16,772 nucleotides of DNA from Phycisphaerales bacterium (GTDB lineage Bacteria > Planctomycetota > Phycisphaerae > SM23-33), in contig PMYM01000256.1 of NCBI GenBank assembly GCA_003171235.1, forward strand, positions 1 to 16,772, given 5' to 3'. Every line of letters starts with the position of its first letter. Within the stretch, counting starts at the first letter, position 1. Position numbers and translations under genes: made by a program. This document shows, one piece after another, positions 6,680-14,033 of this stretch. The notes under the pieces were generated by a model. That model was not told where the DNA came from and ran no database searches. It was given only the letters and a program-made list of their open reading frames with translations.

Positions 6680-6686
6680 TAATGCG

Positions 6687-8831
6687 ATGCTGACCAAGCG
6701 TCTAGTGGCCCAATGGGCCGGGCTGACGTTGGTGGGCCTGGCTCTGTGTCTGGTGCCGCTCAATGCCGGCGGGCAAACGCCTGCCTCTGCGCCCGCCGCC
6801 GCCGATGCCGGCGGGAGCGACTTGAGCGTCAATGATCGCGGCACGGTGGAACTGCACGTGCAGGGGGCCGACCTGCGGCGCGTGCTGCAATTGCTTTCCA
6901 CTCAAAGCAAAACCAACATTATTGCCGCCAAGGACGTGCAGGGGCAGGTCACGGCCGACCTGTACGGCGTGACCTTCACTGAGGCCCTGGAGGCCGTCCT
7001 GCGCAGCACCGGCTTTGGCTATGTCCGCAAGGGCAATTTCATCTACGTCCACACCCTCAAGCAGTTGGAGGACATGGAGGCGGCCCAGCGGCAGACGGCG
7101 GTGCAGGTTTATCACCTTAACTACATCACCGCCGCCGACGCCAAGGCCCTGATCACGCCCGCCCTGAGCAAGGACGGCAACGTCTCGACCACTCCGGCGG
7201 CGGCCGTGGGGGTGGCCAGCGCCAAGGACCAGGCCGGCGGCAACAGCCTGGCCGGCGGCGACGTGCTCATCGTCCGCGACTATCCCGAGAACCTGGAAAG
7301 GGTGGCCGAGATAATCCGGCGGCTGGACATCCGCCCGCAGCAGGTGCTGATTGAAGCCGTGATCATGCGCGCCTCCCTGGACGAGCAGAACCAGCTGGGC
7401 GTGAACTTCAACGTGCTGGCCGGCATTGATTTCAACACCCTCGGCTCCAGCACCGATCTGTCCGGCGGCATGACCGGCGGCACCATCCCTCCCTCCGGGA
7501 CCAATAAAGCCGCCTCCGGCATCAGCACCGGCTTCCAGTTGCCCAGCGGCGGATTGTCGGTGGGCTTTGTTTCCAGCAACGTGTCCCTGTTCCTCAAGGC
7601 CCTTGAAGGCATAACCGACGTGGTGATCATGGCCAATCCCAAGCTGCTGGTGATGAACAAGCAGCGCGGCGAGGTCATGGTCGGCAACCGCGACGGCTAC
7701 ATGACGACCACCGTCAGCCAGAACGTCGTGACCCAGACGGTGGAGTTCCTGGAGACCGGCACGCAGTTGATCGTTCGGCCGTACATCGGCGACGACGGCT
7801 ATGTCCGCCTGGAACTGCACCCGGAGGATTCCACCGGCGGCCTGACCGCCGACAAGCTGCCCAGCGAGCAGACCACCGAGGCCACCAGCAACGTGCTGGT
7901 CAAGGACGGCCGCACCATCGTCATCGGCGGCATGTTCCGCGAGCGCACCCAGGTCAACCGCAGCCAGGTGCCCTACCTGGGCAACCTGCCGGTGGCCGGC
8001 AACCTCTTCCGCAACCGCGACGACCGCACCCAGCGCGAGGAAGTGATCATCCTGATAACCCCGCACATCATCAAGCAGTCGCCCGACGAGGTAGCCAGCG
8101 AACAGATGAAGGAAGACGTGGACCGCATCTGGCTGGGCCAGCGCCAGGGACTGATGTGCTTTGGCCGCGAGCGCCTGGCACAGGCGCACATGGTCGGGGC
8201 CCGCCAGCACGCCGCCAGCGGCGACATGGACAAGGCCCTGTGGGACACCAAGATGGCCCTGTCGCTGGAGCCGCGGATGCTGGAGGCAATTCGGCTGAAG
8301 GAACGGCTTACCCGCCAGGCCATTTGGGCCACCGAAAGCCGCAGCAGCGACACCCATTACGTGCTGCAGGAAATGATCATGAACGAGTTGGGGCTGCCGG
8401 CCGACATTGTCATCCCGCCGCTCAAGCCTCTCAACGAGGACTGCCTGCCCGAGCCGGCCCGCCAGACCCTGGGTATCCAGCGGCGGCTGATGCTGCCCTT
8501 CCCGCCACTTCAGTGGTGTGAGCTGAGTTTCGATTTCACCCATGCGGTAGGCGAGGCCATGCAAGAGTCCCAACCGGCAGTCGTGCCGGCCCCCGCCTCC
8601 ACCACGGCGCCGGCCGAATCTGCCGCCCCGACCATCCAGCCCGCTGCCAAGGCGGTCGTGGCCCCGACCTCCCAGCCGAGTGAGGCCGCCCAGGCCGCGC
8701 CGGCTGGCAACCAGGCCGACAGCCGCAACTGGACCGACGAGCTGGCAGGCAAGTTTTTTTTGAATACCCTGTCAATCTGGGAGAAATACAAAAACCAGGC
8801 AACCCCCGCTAGGGAAGGAGCCCTGCAATGA
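6687..8831 (+). CDS. gspD: GspD/PilQ-family secretin with long C-terminal extension
   Basis: A 714-residue outer-membrane pore subunit. A signal peptide covers residues 1 to about 27 (MLTKRLVAQWAGLTLVGLAL, cut near PLNA). The N0/STN domain spans about 46-125 (VELHVQGADLRRVLQLLS through GNFIYVHT). An N1/KH-like domain spans about 135-213, including VLIVRDYPENLERVAEIIRR. The secretin core runs from about 215 to 462. VPYLGNLPVAGNLFRNR at 428-444 and EEVIILITPHII ending at 462 are hallmark signatures. After this come about 250 extra residues: a helical TPR-like stretch (about 495-545), an Ala/Pro/Thr linker (about 631-681) and a helical tail. It has only N0 and one N1-type repeat, fewer than classical GspD (N0-N3). 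The pore lets pilus or substrates cross the outer membrane. The stop overlaps the following lipoprotein start (ATGA), and the GspC-like protein upstream is its likely inner partner. pilQ would be an equally valid symbol. Confidence 0.92.
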   Translation: MLTKRLVAQWAGLTLVGLALCLVPLNAGGQTPASAPAAADAGGSDLSVNDRGTVELHVQGADLRRVLQLLSTQSKTNIIAAKDVQGQVTADLYGVTFTEALEAVLRSTGFGYVRKGNFIYVHTLKQLEDMEAAQRQTAVQVYHLNYITAADAKALITPALSKDGNVSTTPAAAVGVASAKDQAGGNSLAGGDVLIVRDYPENLERVAEIIRRLDIRPQQVLIEAVIMRASLDEQNQLGVNFNVLAGIDFNTLGSSTDLSGGMTGGTIPPSGTNKAASGISTGFQLPSGGLSVGFVSSNVSLFLKALEGITDVVIMANPKLLVMNKQRGEVMVGNRDGYMTTTVSQNVVTQTVEFLETGTQLIVRPYIGDDGYVRLELHPEDSTGGLTADKLPSEQTTEATSNVLVKDGRTIVIGGMFRERTQVNRSQVPYLGNLPVAGNLFRNRDDRTQREEVIILITPHIIKQSPDEVASEQMKEDVDRIWLGQRQGLMCFGRERLAQAHMVGARQHAASGDMDKALWDTKMALSLEPRMLEAIRLKERLTRQAIWATESRSSDTHYVLQEMIMNELGLPADIVIPPLKPLNEDCLPEPARQTLGIQRRLMLPFPPLQWCELSFDFTHAVGEAMQESQPAVVPAPASTTAPAESAAPTIQPAAKAVVAPTSQPSEAAQAAPAGNQADSRNWTDELAGKFFLNTLSIWEKYKNQATPAREGALQ
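8754..8761 (+). other. T8 homopolymer run near the secretin 3' end
   Basis: Eight consecutive T occur in the codons AAG TTT TTT TTG of the secretin, a rare run in such GC-rich DNA. Loss of one T creates an immediate TGA after residue 691. Gain of one T gives a 16-codon alternative tail ending in TAG. It may be a slippage site, a mutation hotspot or chance. Confidence 0.6.
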
Positions 8832-10018
8832 AGTCCACTAAAGCGATTCTGCTGTTTTGCCTGACAGCCCTTGCCGGTTGCCAGAGCCAGAATGTCCAAG
8901 AAACAGCCAAGGTAGAGGCCCAGCAGCGATGGTTGTCGGCGCGTTCCCGGCTGGTATGCAGCGTCGGCCAGGAGTGCCTTACTCACGGCGACCTGGACCG
9001 GGCCGCCTCCAACGCCCAGGAAGCCATCAGTATCGACCCCAAGAGCCTGCCCGCCCGCCTGCTGCTGGCCAAGGTGCTGCTGGAGAAGGGCCAGTACGTA
9101 GAGGCCGGGGCACAATTGGCCCAGGCCGAGCAAATGGCTCCGGACAACGCCCAAGTGCACTACCTTATGGGCGTCAGTTGGGAAAGGCGCCGGCAGTTTG
9201 CCCAGGCCCTGCAGTCGTATGAACTGGCCCGGGCCGCCGACGCCAACAACTCCGCCTATGTCGTCGCCTCGGCAGAAGTCATGGTTCAGCTAGGTCAACC
9301 GGCCCAGGCGCTGGAGCTGGTGGAGTGGCGGCTCCAGCAGGTTGACGGCGAGCCCAGCCTCTTGAGCCTGGCGGGAGAATTGTGCCTTCTGAGCGGCCAG
9401 CCGCAGAAGGCGGCAGATTACTTCTCCCGGGCCCTGGACATGAACCAGCACAGTTTGACGCTGCGGGAATCGCTAGCCCGGGCGTACTTCCAGGCGGAGC
9501 GATACGCCCTGGCCCTGGAGCAACTGGGGCGCCTGGCCGAGGATCCCGCCTACAAGGAAAAGTCCGCCTGGATGTACGTCATGATCGGCGACTGCCACCT
9601 GGCCCAACGCAAGTACGGACTGGCCAGGACCGCCTACGAGACCGCCACCGGCATCGACGGCGCCGACGCCAACGCCTGGTGCTCCTTGGCCCAGGCGGCC
9701 CTGGGCGCCGGCGACTCGGATCGCGCCCTGCTGGCTGGGCGGCGGACCCTTGGTCTGCAAGAGAATCCGCAGGCCGCCGTAGTGGTGGCCTGTGTGCTGC
9801 TCAAGCAGGACCAGCCCAGGCAGGCGGGCGGCCTGCTCGAACCCTACGTGCAGAAGTATCCCCAGGACGCGACGCTTCGCGTGATGCTGGGAAAGAGCTA
9901 TCAGGCTATGGGCCAGCAGGAGCGGGCTCTGGCCTGTTACCAGCAGGCGCTGCGGGCAGAACCGGGCAATCCCCTGGCCAAGGCCCTGCTGGCGTCGGCC
10001 GGCCCGGCTGGGCAATAA
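8828..10018 (+). CDS. TPR-repeat lipoprotein, candidate secretin pilotin
   Basis: A 396-residue protein. The N-terminus has a lipoprotein signal with lipobox LAGC, so Cys18 would be the lipidated residue. The rest is a chain of about nine or ten tetratricopeptide repeats; clear units include AAGLE-like turns such as KGQYVEAGAQLAQAEQMAPD, RRQFAQALQSYELARAADAN, QPQKAADYFSRALDMN, QRKYGLARTAYETATGIDG and MGQQERALACYQQALRAEPG. TPR lipoproteins of the PilF/PilW class carry secretin subunits to the outer membrane. The ATGA overlap with the secretin gene and AAGGAG at 8815-8820 inside the secretin's end make a secretin partner likely. Classical PilF has six TPRs in about 230 residues, so this one is longer and may have additional scaffold functions. 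Outer-membrane sorting is expected, as +2 is Gln rather than Asp. Confidence 0.82.
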   Translation: MKSTKAILLFCLTALAGCQSQNVQETAKVEAQQRWLSARSRLVCSVGQECLTHGDLDRAASNAQEAISIDPKSLPARLLLAKVLLEKGQYVEAGAQLAQAEQMAPDNAQVHYLMGVSWERRRQFAQALQSYELARAADANNSAYVVASAEVMVQLGQPAQALELVEWRLQQVDGEPSLLSLAGELCLLSGQPQKAADYFSRALDMNQHSLTLRESLARAYFQAERYALALEQLGRLAEDPAYKEKSAWMYVMIGDCHLAQRKYGLARTAYETATGIDGADANAWCSLAQAALGAGDSDRALLAGRRTLGLQENPQAAVVVACVLLKQDQPRQAGGLLEPYVQKYPQDATLRVMLGKSYQAMGQQERALACYQQALRAEPGNPLAKALLASAGPAGQ

Positions 10019-10094
10019 GGCCGGTCGGGCGGGTGGGCCAGGCAAGCGATTCGCCCGCCGCCATCGCCCCATCGGCCTTGAGGAATGCGTCATC
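10019..10094. promoter_or_regulatory. 76-bp gap with nested inverted repeats before the kinase
   Basis: AAGGCCG (10017-10023, starting in the stop codon) is perfectly inverted at 10073-10079 as CGGCCTT. Inside, GGCGGGTG (10028-10035) pairs with CGCCCGCC (10052-10059) with one wobble. The nested structure could fold the whole spacer into one arm that ends at the GAGGA ribosome site (10080-10084). There is no T-run, so it is not a typical terminator. It separates the export-machine genes from the signalling genes. Confidence 0.5.
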
Positions 10095-11558
10095 TTGAGG
10101 ACAGCCAAGAAATTCGGCCTGGCGAGCGTGGCCCTGATAAGCCTCGGCGTCAGCATCGCCTGCTGTGTCATGGCCGTGGCTGCGCGCCAAGGCCAGGCCG
10201 GCCTGCCGGAACTGGGCTGCCTGGCGCCGCTGGCGGTGGCCACGCTGACGACGCTGCTGCTATTGGCCTTCTGGCGCAGGTTGCGACGCTCGGTGGGCGA
10301 CGTGTCCCAGCAACTGGACGCCATGGCCCGGCAGAAGGAGGTCGGGCTGGTGATGGTGGAGAGCAGCGGCGAGCTTTCGCCCATCACTCGGCCCTTAAAC
10401 CAGTTCCTGACCGGGCTGAAGGACACCCTCAATCAGTTGCGCTGCGAGAACCGGGAGCTGCAGATCCAGTCGCGCATCTGCGAGGCGGAGAAGAAGCACA
10501 CCGAGGCCATCATCTTCTCCATTTCCGACGCCGTGGTGGTGACCAACCGTTTCGACGAGTTGATCCTGGCCAACGAGCCGGCGGAGAAACTGCTGGGCTT
10601 TCGCCTGGAGCCCTCGCTGCGGAAGAACATCGACCAGATCATTCACGACGGCACGCTGGTGCGGCTGATCCGCTCCACCCGCTCGGGCGGGCGGGGCTAC
10701 ATGCGCAAGGTGGTCGAGCACACCATCGATTCCCGCGGCCAGCCCAGGGTTTTCGCCGTGACCCTCTCCTGCGTCATGTCCGACCAGGGGCAGGAGGTCT
10801 CGGGCGTGGTGGCGGTGCTGCACGACGTGACGCGCGAGAAGGAAATCGCCCAGATGAAAACCGATTTCGTCTCCAACGTCTCGCACGAGCTGCGCACGCC
10901 GCTGTCCAGCATCAAGGCCTATGTGGAGATGCTGCAGGACGGCGAGGCCGACGACGAAAAGACCCGGCGCGAGTTCTACGAGATCATCGCCGGCGAGGCC
11001 GACCGGCTTAACCGGCTGATCGACAACATCCTGAACATCTCCCGCATCGAATCGGGCGTGGTGCGGGTGATGCGCGAGCCCATCGTGCTGACGGCGGTTG
11101 CCCGCCAGGCGCTGGACGTGCTGGCGCCCCAGGCGAAGGCCAAGAACCTGCGCCTGGCAGACAAGCTGGTGCCCGTCTACCGCCAGGTGGAGGCCGACCG
11201 GGACATGATCTACCAGGCCATCATCAACCTGGTCTCCAACGCCATCAAGTACACCCCCGAGGGCGGCACGGTCTCGGTCGCCACCAGCATCGACGAGAAG
11301 CGCGGCGTGGCCCTGTGCGAGGTCAGCGACACCGGCGTCGGCATCGAGCCGGAGGACCTGCCCCGCATCTTCGAGAAGTTCTACCGCGTCCAGAGCAGCG
11401 TCAAAATGGCCAAGGGCACCGGGCTGGGGCTGACGCTGGTCAAGCACATCATCGAGACGGTGCACGAGGGCAAGCTTTCGGTCACCAGCGAACGAGGCAA
11501 GGGCGCCACCTTCAGCTTCGAACTGCCCCTTTTGAAGGAGGCTTTGGTCCATGCCTAA
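10095..11558 (+). CDS. membrane sensor histidine kinase with PAS domain
   Basis: A 487-residue kinase of the PhoR/WalK type. Two hydrophobic helices (about 8-30 and 41-60) are separated by only about ten residues, so almost no periplasmic sensor domain exists and signal input is probably intramembrane or cytoplasmic. A helical linker (61-130) leads to a PAS domain (about 135-245). The H-box FVSNVSHELRTPLSS carries the phospho-acceptor His264. The N-box is INLVSNAIKYTPEGG (377-391), G1 SDTGVGIEPEDLPRIFEKFY (411-430), and G2 KGTGLGLTLVKHII (440-453); all catalytic motifs are intact. The start is TTG at 10095 with GAGGA at 10080-10084; no ATG is in frame upstream before the previous gene. The stop overlaps the response-regulator start by 8 bp, so these form a cognate pair. 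Its regulon is unknown; position suggests control of the secretion or pilus genes. Confidence 0.92.
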   Translation: MRTAKKFGLASVALISLGVSIACCVMAVAARQGQAGLPELGCLAPLAVATLTTLLLLAFWRRLRRSVGDVSQQLDAMARQKEVGLVMVESSGELSPITRPLNQFLTGLKDTLNQLRCENRELQIQSRICEAEKKHTEAIIFSISDAVVVTNRFDELILANEPAEKLLGFRLEPSLRKNIDQIIHDGTLVRLIRSTRSGGRGYMRKVVEHTIDSRGQPRVFAVTLSCVMSDQGQEVSGVVAVLHDVTREKEIAQMKTDFVSNVSHELRTPLSSIKAYVEMLQDGEADDEKTRREFYEIIAGEADRLNRLIDNILNISRIESGVVRVMREPIVLTAVARQALDVLAPQAKAKNLRLADKLVPVYRQVEADRDMIYQAIINLVSNAIKYTPEGGTVSVATSIDEKRGVALCEVSDTGVGIEPEDLPRIFEKFYRVQSSVKMAKGTGLGLTLVKHIIETVHEGKLSVTSERGKGATFSFELPLLKEALVHA

Positions 11559-12003
11559 CCGCATCGTGGTGGCTGACGACGAATCGCACATCCTGCACGT
11601 GCTGAGCATGAAGCTCTCCAACGCGGGCTACCAGGTGTTGACGGCCATGGACGGCGAGGAGGCGCTGGAGCTTTGCCGCAACGAACTTCCCGACCTGCTC
11701 ATCACCGATTACCAGATGCCCATCATGACCGGCCTGGAGGTCTGCCGGGCCCTGCGCCAGGACGAGCGCACGCGCGGCATCCCGGTGCTGATGCTGACGG
11801 CCAGGGGTTTCGACCTGGAGCAGGCGCAGATGAGCCAGGTGGGCATCCGGGAAGTGCTCAGCAAGCCTTTCTCTCCGCGCGAAGTGCTGGTCAAGGTGCA
11901 GGAAGTCCTGGGCGCCTCCGCCCCGCCGGCGGGTCAGGACGGCGCCGATTCCTCGCAGCGGAAAAAGCCCGACCCGGGGCGTGAATGCGTGAACAGGGGA
12001 TAA
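11551..12003 (+). CDS. receiver-only response regulator
   Basis: A 150-residue CheY-like protein. The acidic pair Asp9-Asp10 (VVADDESH), the phospho-acceptor Asp53 (LITDYQMP), Thr83 (LMLTARG) and Lys105 (LSKPFSP) are all present, so the receiver is expected to be functional. It ends at about residue 120 and is followed by a 30-residue polar tail; there is no DNA-binding or enzymatic output domain. The start overlaps the kinase stop by 8 bp with AAGGAGG-type bases (11535-11541), so kinase and regulator are translationally coupled. With no output domain it must act by protein contact. The next gene encodes an HD-GYP protein without its own receiver, so the two together resemble a split RpfG-type regulator. 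This pairing is inference from gene order. Confidence 0.9.
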   Translation: MPNRIVVADDESHILHVLSMKLSNAGYQVLTAMDGEEALELCRNELPDLLITDYQMPIMTGLEVCRALRQDERTRGIPVLMLTARGFDLEQAQMSQVGIREVLSKPFSPREVLVKVQEVLGASAPPAGQDGADSSQRKKPDPGRECVNRG

Positions 12004-13679
12004 GCGTGGCCTTGGCCAAACCCAATTTGACGCAGGATGACTCCCTCCGGCAACTGCTGGATCGGCTGGGGGAGCGTCTGGAGCAACTGGGGCTGACGGC
12101 GGCCCTGTTTGGCGCGGCAGGGGAGCCCCTGGCCGAGCCCCTCTGGCGGTCGGAGTTCTGCCACCGCCTCTGCCGGGGCGATGGGTCGGTGCTATCGGCC
12201 ATGGGGCAACTAGCCAATCGCGCCTGCGCTGACAACCAGGTCCGTTCGGCCCTTGCCCCGGGCGGTTGCGCCCTGCTGGCGGCGCCCGTGAACCAGCGCC
12301 GCCGCCAGATAGGGGCGGTGGTGGCCTGCCTGCCGCTGCACCAGACCTGCCAGAGCGAGGAGTTCCACCGCACCTGCAGCCGGCGGCAACTGGACGCCGC
12401 GGCCATGGCCAACCTGGCCGCCCCGCAACTGCGGTTTGGCAGCCGAGAACTGCCCCTGCTGGGCAGGCTGCTGGGCTGGATGATCCAGGACGAACAGGCC
12501 AACCGTTCCAGCCGCCAGGAACTGGCCACGCTCTCGGACAACCTGGCCGACACGTACGAGGAGCTTTCGCTGCTGTATCGCATCAGCGGCGTGATGAACG
12601 TGGCCCAGTCGACCGAGGCCTTCTTCGCCAAGCTTTGCCAGGAGATGCTGGAGGTCATGCAGTTGGAGGCGGCGGCGGCGGTCCTGCTGCCGCGCCCGCA
12701 CGAGAATTGCGGAGAACGCGTGGTAACGGCGGGACGGTTGCCCCTGCCGGCCGGCCAGTTGGGCAGCCTGGTGGAGCGCGAGGTGCTGCCCCGGCTCTCG
12801 CGGCCACCCCGGCCTTTGGTGGACAACCAGTTCCAGCAGACCAACCCCGACCGGCAGCACGGCATCCGCCACCTGCTGGCCGTGCCGCTGGTGGCGGGCA
12901 ACGAGCATCTGGGCGGGCTGCTGCTGGCCATCAATAAGCGTGAAGGGGATTTCGACAGTTCCGACCTGAAGCTGCTGGGCTCGATCGGCAGCCAGGCGGC
13001 TATCTTCCTGCAGAACCACCACCTCTACCAGGACCTGCAGGACATGCTGATGGGCCTCTTGCACGCCCTGACCGCCAGCATCGACGCCAAGGACCCCTAC
13101 ACCTGCGGCCATTCGCGCCGGGTGGCCCTGCTCAGCCGGAAACTGGCGGAAATGGCGGGTTTTGAGCCCTCCCGCGTCCAGCGGGTGTACCTGGCCGGGT
13201 TGCTGCACGACGTGGGGAAAATCGGCATGCCCGAGTCCTTGCTGCTCAAGGCCGGCCGCCTGACGGACGACGAATACAACAACGTCAAGCGCCATCCGCA
13301 GATAGGGGCTGGAATCCTGGGCGGCGTGCGACAATTGGAGGATGTAACGGCCACGATTCTGCATCACCACGAGCGGCCCGACGGCCGGGGATATCCCGAT
13401 GGCCTGGCCGGGACGCAGATTCCGCCCGAGGCCACGATCGTGGGCCTGGCCGACGCATTCGACGCCATGACCAGTTGCCGCACCTACCGCAGCGCCATGC
13501 CGCTGGCCTATGTCGCCTCCGAAATCCGCCGCTGTGCCGGCACCCAGTTCGACAGCCGGATGGTGGAGCTGCTGCTGTCGCTGGATTTGGAAAAGACTCT
13601 GGCCGAATTGCGAACGGCCACGGCCCCCGACGCCCGGGCCGCCGCCGGCGCCGCCGCGGGCAAAGGAATATCCGCATGA
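11985..13679 (+). CDS. GAF/HD-GYP cyclic-di-GMP phosphodiesterase
   Basis: A 564-residue cytoplasmic protein. Residues 1-150 hold an N-terminal sensory-like domain with seven Cys (59, 63, 81, 95, 115, 122, 131), loosely resembling PocR-type ligand-binding domains. A helical linker, LATLSDNLADTYEELSLLYR, precedes a GAF domain (about 195-345). Residues 350-530 are an HD-GYP domain: GHSRRVA, LLHDVGKIG (His408-Asp409), HHHERPDGRGYPDGL (Gly469-Tyr470-Pro471) and LADAFDAMT are all intact, so c-di-GMP hydrolysis is predicted. HD-GYP enzymes lower c-di-GMP and often govern pili, motility and secretion. The ATG at 11985 overlaps the regulator by 19 bp. A GTG at 12006, preceded by AGGGGA and 2 bp after the regulator stop, would drop seven residues and is nearly as likely. 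Its 3' end overlaps the STAS gene (ATGA). Confidence 0.9.
   Translation: MREQGISVALAKPNLTQDDSLRQLLDRLGERLEQLGLTAALFGAAGEPLAEPLWRSEFCHRLCRGDGSVLSAMGQLANRACADNQVRSALAPGGCALLAAPVNQRRRQIGAVVACLPLHQTCQSEEFHRTCSRRQLDAAAMANLAAPQLRFGSRELPLLGRLLGWMIQDEQANRSSRQELATLSDNLADTYEELSLLYRISGVMNVAQSTEAFFAKLCQEMLEVMQLEAAAAVLLPRPHENCGERVVTAGRLPLPAGQLGSLVEREVLPRLSRPPRPLVDNQFQQTNPDRQHGIRHLLAVPLVAGNEHLGGLLLAINKREGDFDSSDLKLLGSIGSQAAIFLQNHHLYQDLQDMLMGLLHALTASIDAKDPYTCGHSRRVALLSRKLAEMAGFEPSRVQRVYLAGLLHDVGKIGMPESLLLKAGRLTDDEYNNVKRHPQIGAGILGGVRQLEDVTATILHHHERPDGRGYPDGLAGTQIPPEATIVGLADAFDAMTSCRTYRSAMPLAYVASEIRRCAGTQFDSRMVELLLSLDLEKTLAELRTATAPDARAAAGAAAGKGISA
13662..13668 (+). promoter_or_regulatory. ribosome binding site fixing the STAS start
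   Basis: AAAGGAA sits 7 bases before ATG 13676. The frame is open upstream to about 13475, but this site and the conserved STAS length decide for 13676. Confidence 0.8.
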
Positions 13680-14011
13680 ACACGACTACCGAAAAAATGG
13701 GTCAGGCCGCCGTCTTCCATTGCGCCGGGGATCTGAACGTGGATTCCCTGGAGGCCTTCAGGCATGTCCTGGATCACGCCCTGGAAGACCGCCAGGTGCG
13801 CGACGCCGTGCTGGATTTCCACGGGGTGCCTTTCGTGGACTCGGCCGGCTGGGAATGCCTGTTGGACCTGCAGGAGCGTCTGGCCGAACGGCTGGGGCAG
13901 GTGAAACTGGTGGGGGTGGATGAGAATGTCGCCAAAATCCTGGAGATAACGCGACTGGCGGAGGCCTTCGACTGCTACGGCGATCTGGCCACGGCGGTCA
14001 AGGTCCGCTGA
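13676..14011 (+). CDS. STAS-domain protein (anti-sigma-factor-antagonist type)
   Basis: A 111-residue single-domain STAS protein. The pattern is typical of SpoIIAA/RsbV: a beta strand and turn (VFHCAGDLNVDSLEAF), a helix, a strand (VRDAVLDFHGVPFVDSAGWE) and a helix, followed by QVKLVGVDENVAKILEITRL. Ser56 in VDSAG occupies the position that is phosphorylated by anti-sigma kinases in RsbV/SpoIIAA. In those systems the unphosphorylated form binds the anti-sigma kinase and frees a sigma factor. No RsbW-like kinase or PP2C phosphatase is visible in this window, so partners must be elsewhere or it has another role, such as scaffold or partner of the HD-GYP protein. ATGA overlap with the HD-GYP gene shows coupling. 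The next gene is the assembly ATPase, 22 bp downstream. Confidence 0.88.
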   Translation: MNTTTEKMGQAAVFHCAGDLNVDSLEAFRHVLDHALEDRQVRDAVLDFHGVPFVDSAGWECLLDLQERLAERLGQVKLVGVDENVAKILEITRLAEAFDCYGDLATAVKVR

Positions 14012-14022
14012 GGGTATTTTGC

Positions 14023-14028
14023 GAGGGA
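14023..14028 (+). promoter_or_regulatory. ribosome binding site fixing the assembly-ATPase start
   Basis: GAGGGA lies 5 bases before ATG 14034. A TTG at 14019 is in frame but has no ribosome site and would only add five residues. Confidence 0.75.
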
Positions 14029-14033
14029 CCAAC

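Larger units (their letters stand above)
6538..6686. other. 149-bp gap before the secretin with stacked inverted repeats
   Basis: This is the largest gap in the window. GCCGG (6539-6543) can pair with CCGGC (6551-6555) directly after the upstream stop, but no T-run follows, so a classical terminator is not supported. The middle, about 6565-6592, is richer in A and T. GCGGGCCGGCCCGC (6593-6606) is a perfect 14-bp palindrome overlapping a second one, GGCCCGCGGGCC (6600-6611). A further hairpin lies at 6642-6665 just before the ribosome site. The frame of the secretin stays open back through part of this gap, but signal peptide and ribosome site place the start at 6687. It could hold a processing or attenuation site, or a promoter; no convincing -10/-35 pair is seen. 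Confidence 0.6.

Noticed and set aside
6591..6686. Upstream extension of the secretin by 32 residues
   Set aside because: The added residues would come from palindromic spacer DNA, there is no ribosome site, and the signal peptide begins at ATG 6687 behind AAGGAG.
6702..8573. 623-codon open frame on the minus strand
   Set aside because: It mirrors the secretin gene, which has unmistakable family signatures; the antisense translation is His/Gly/Ala-rich without domain features.
10085..11011. 308-codon + strand frame starting with ATG, overlapping the kinase
   Set aside because: The ATG sits inside the kinase ribosome site region and the product is Arg/Gly/Pro/His-rich. The kinase frame with all catalytic boxes explains the DNA, although it starts with TTG.
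13475..13675. N-terminal extension of the STAS protein
   Set aside because: The extension overlaps the HD-GYP coding end in another frame and reads as Arg/Gly-rich shadow; AAAGGAA and the domain length support ATG 13676.
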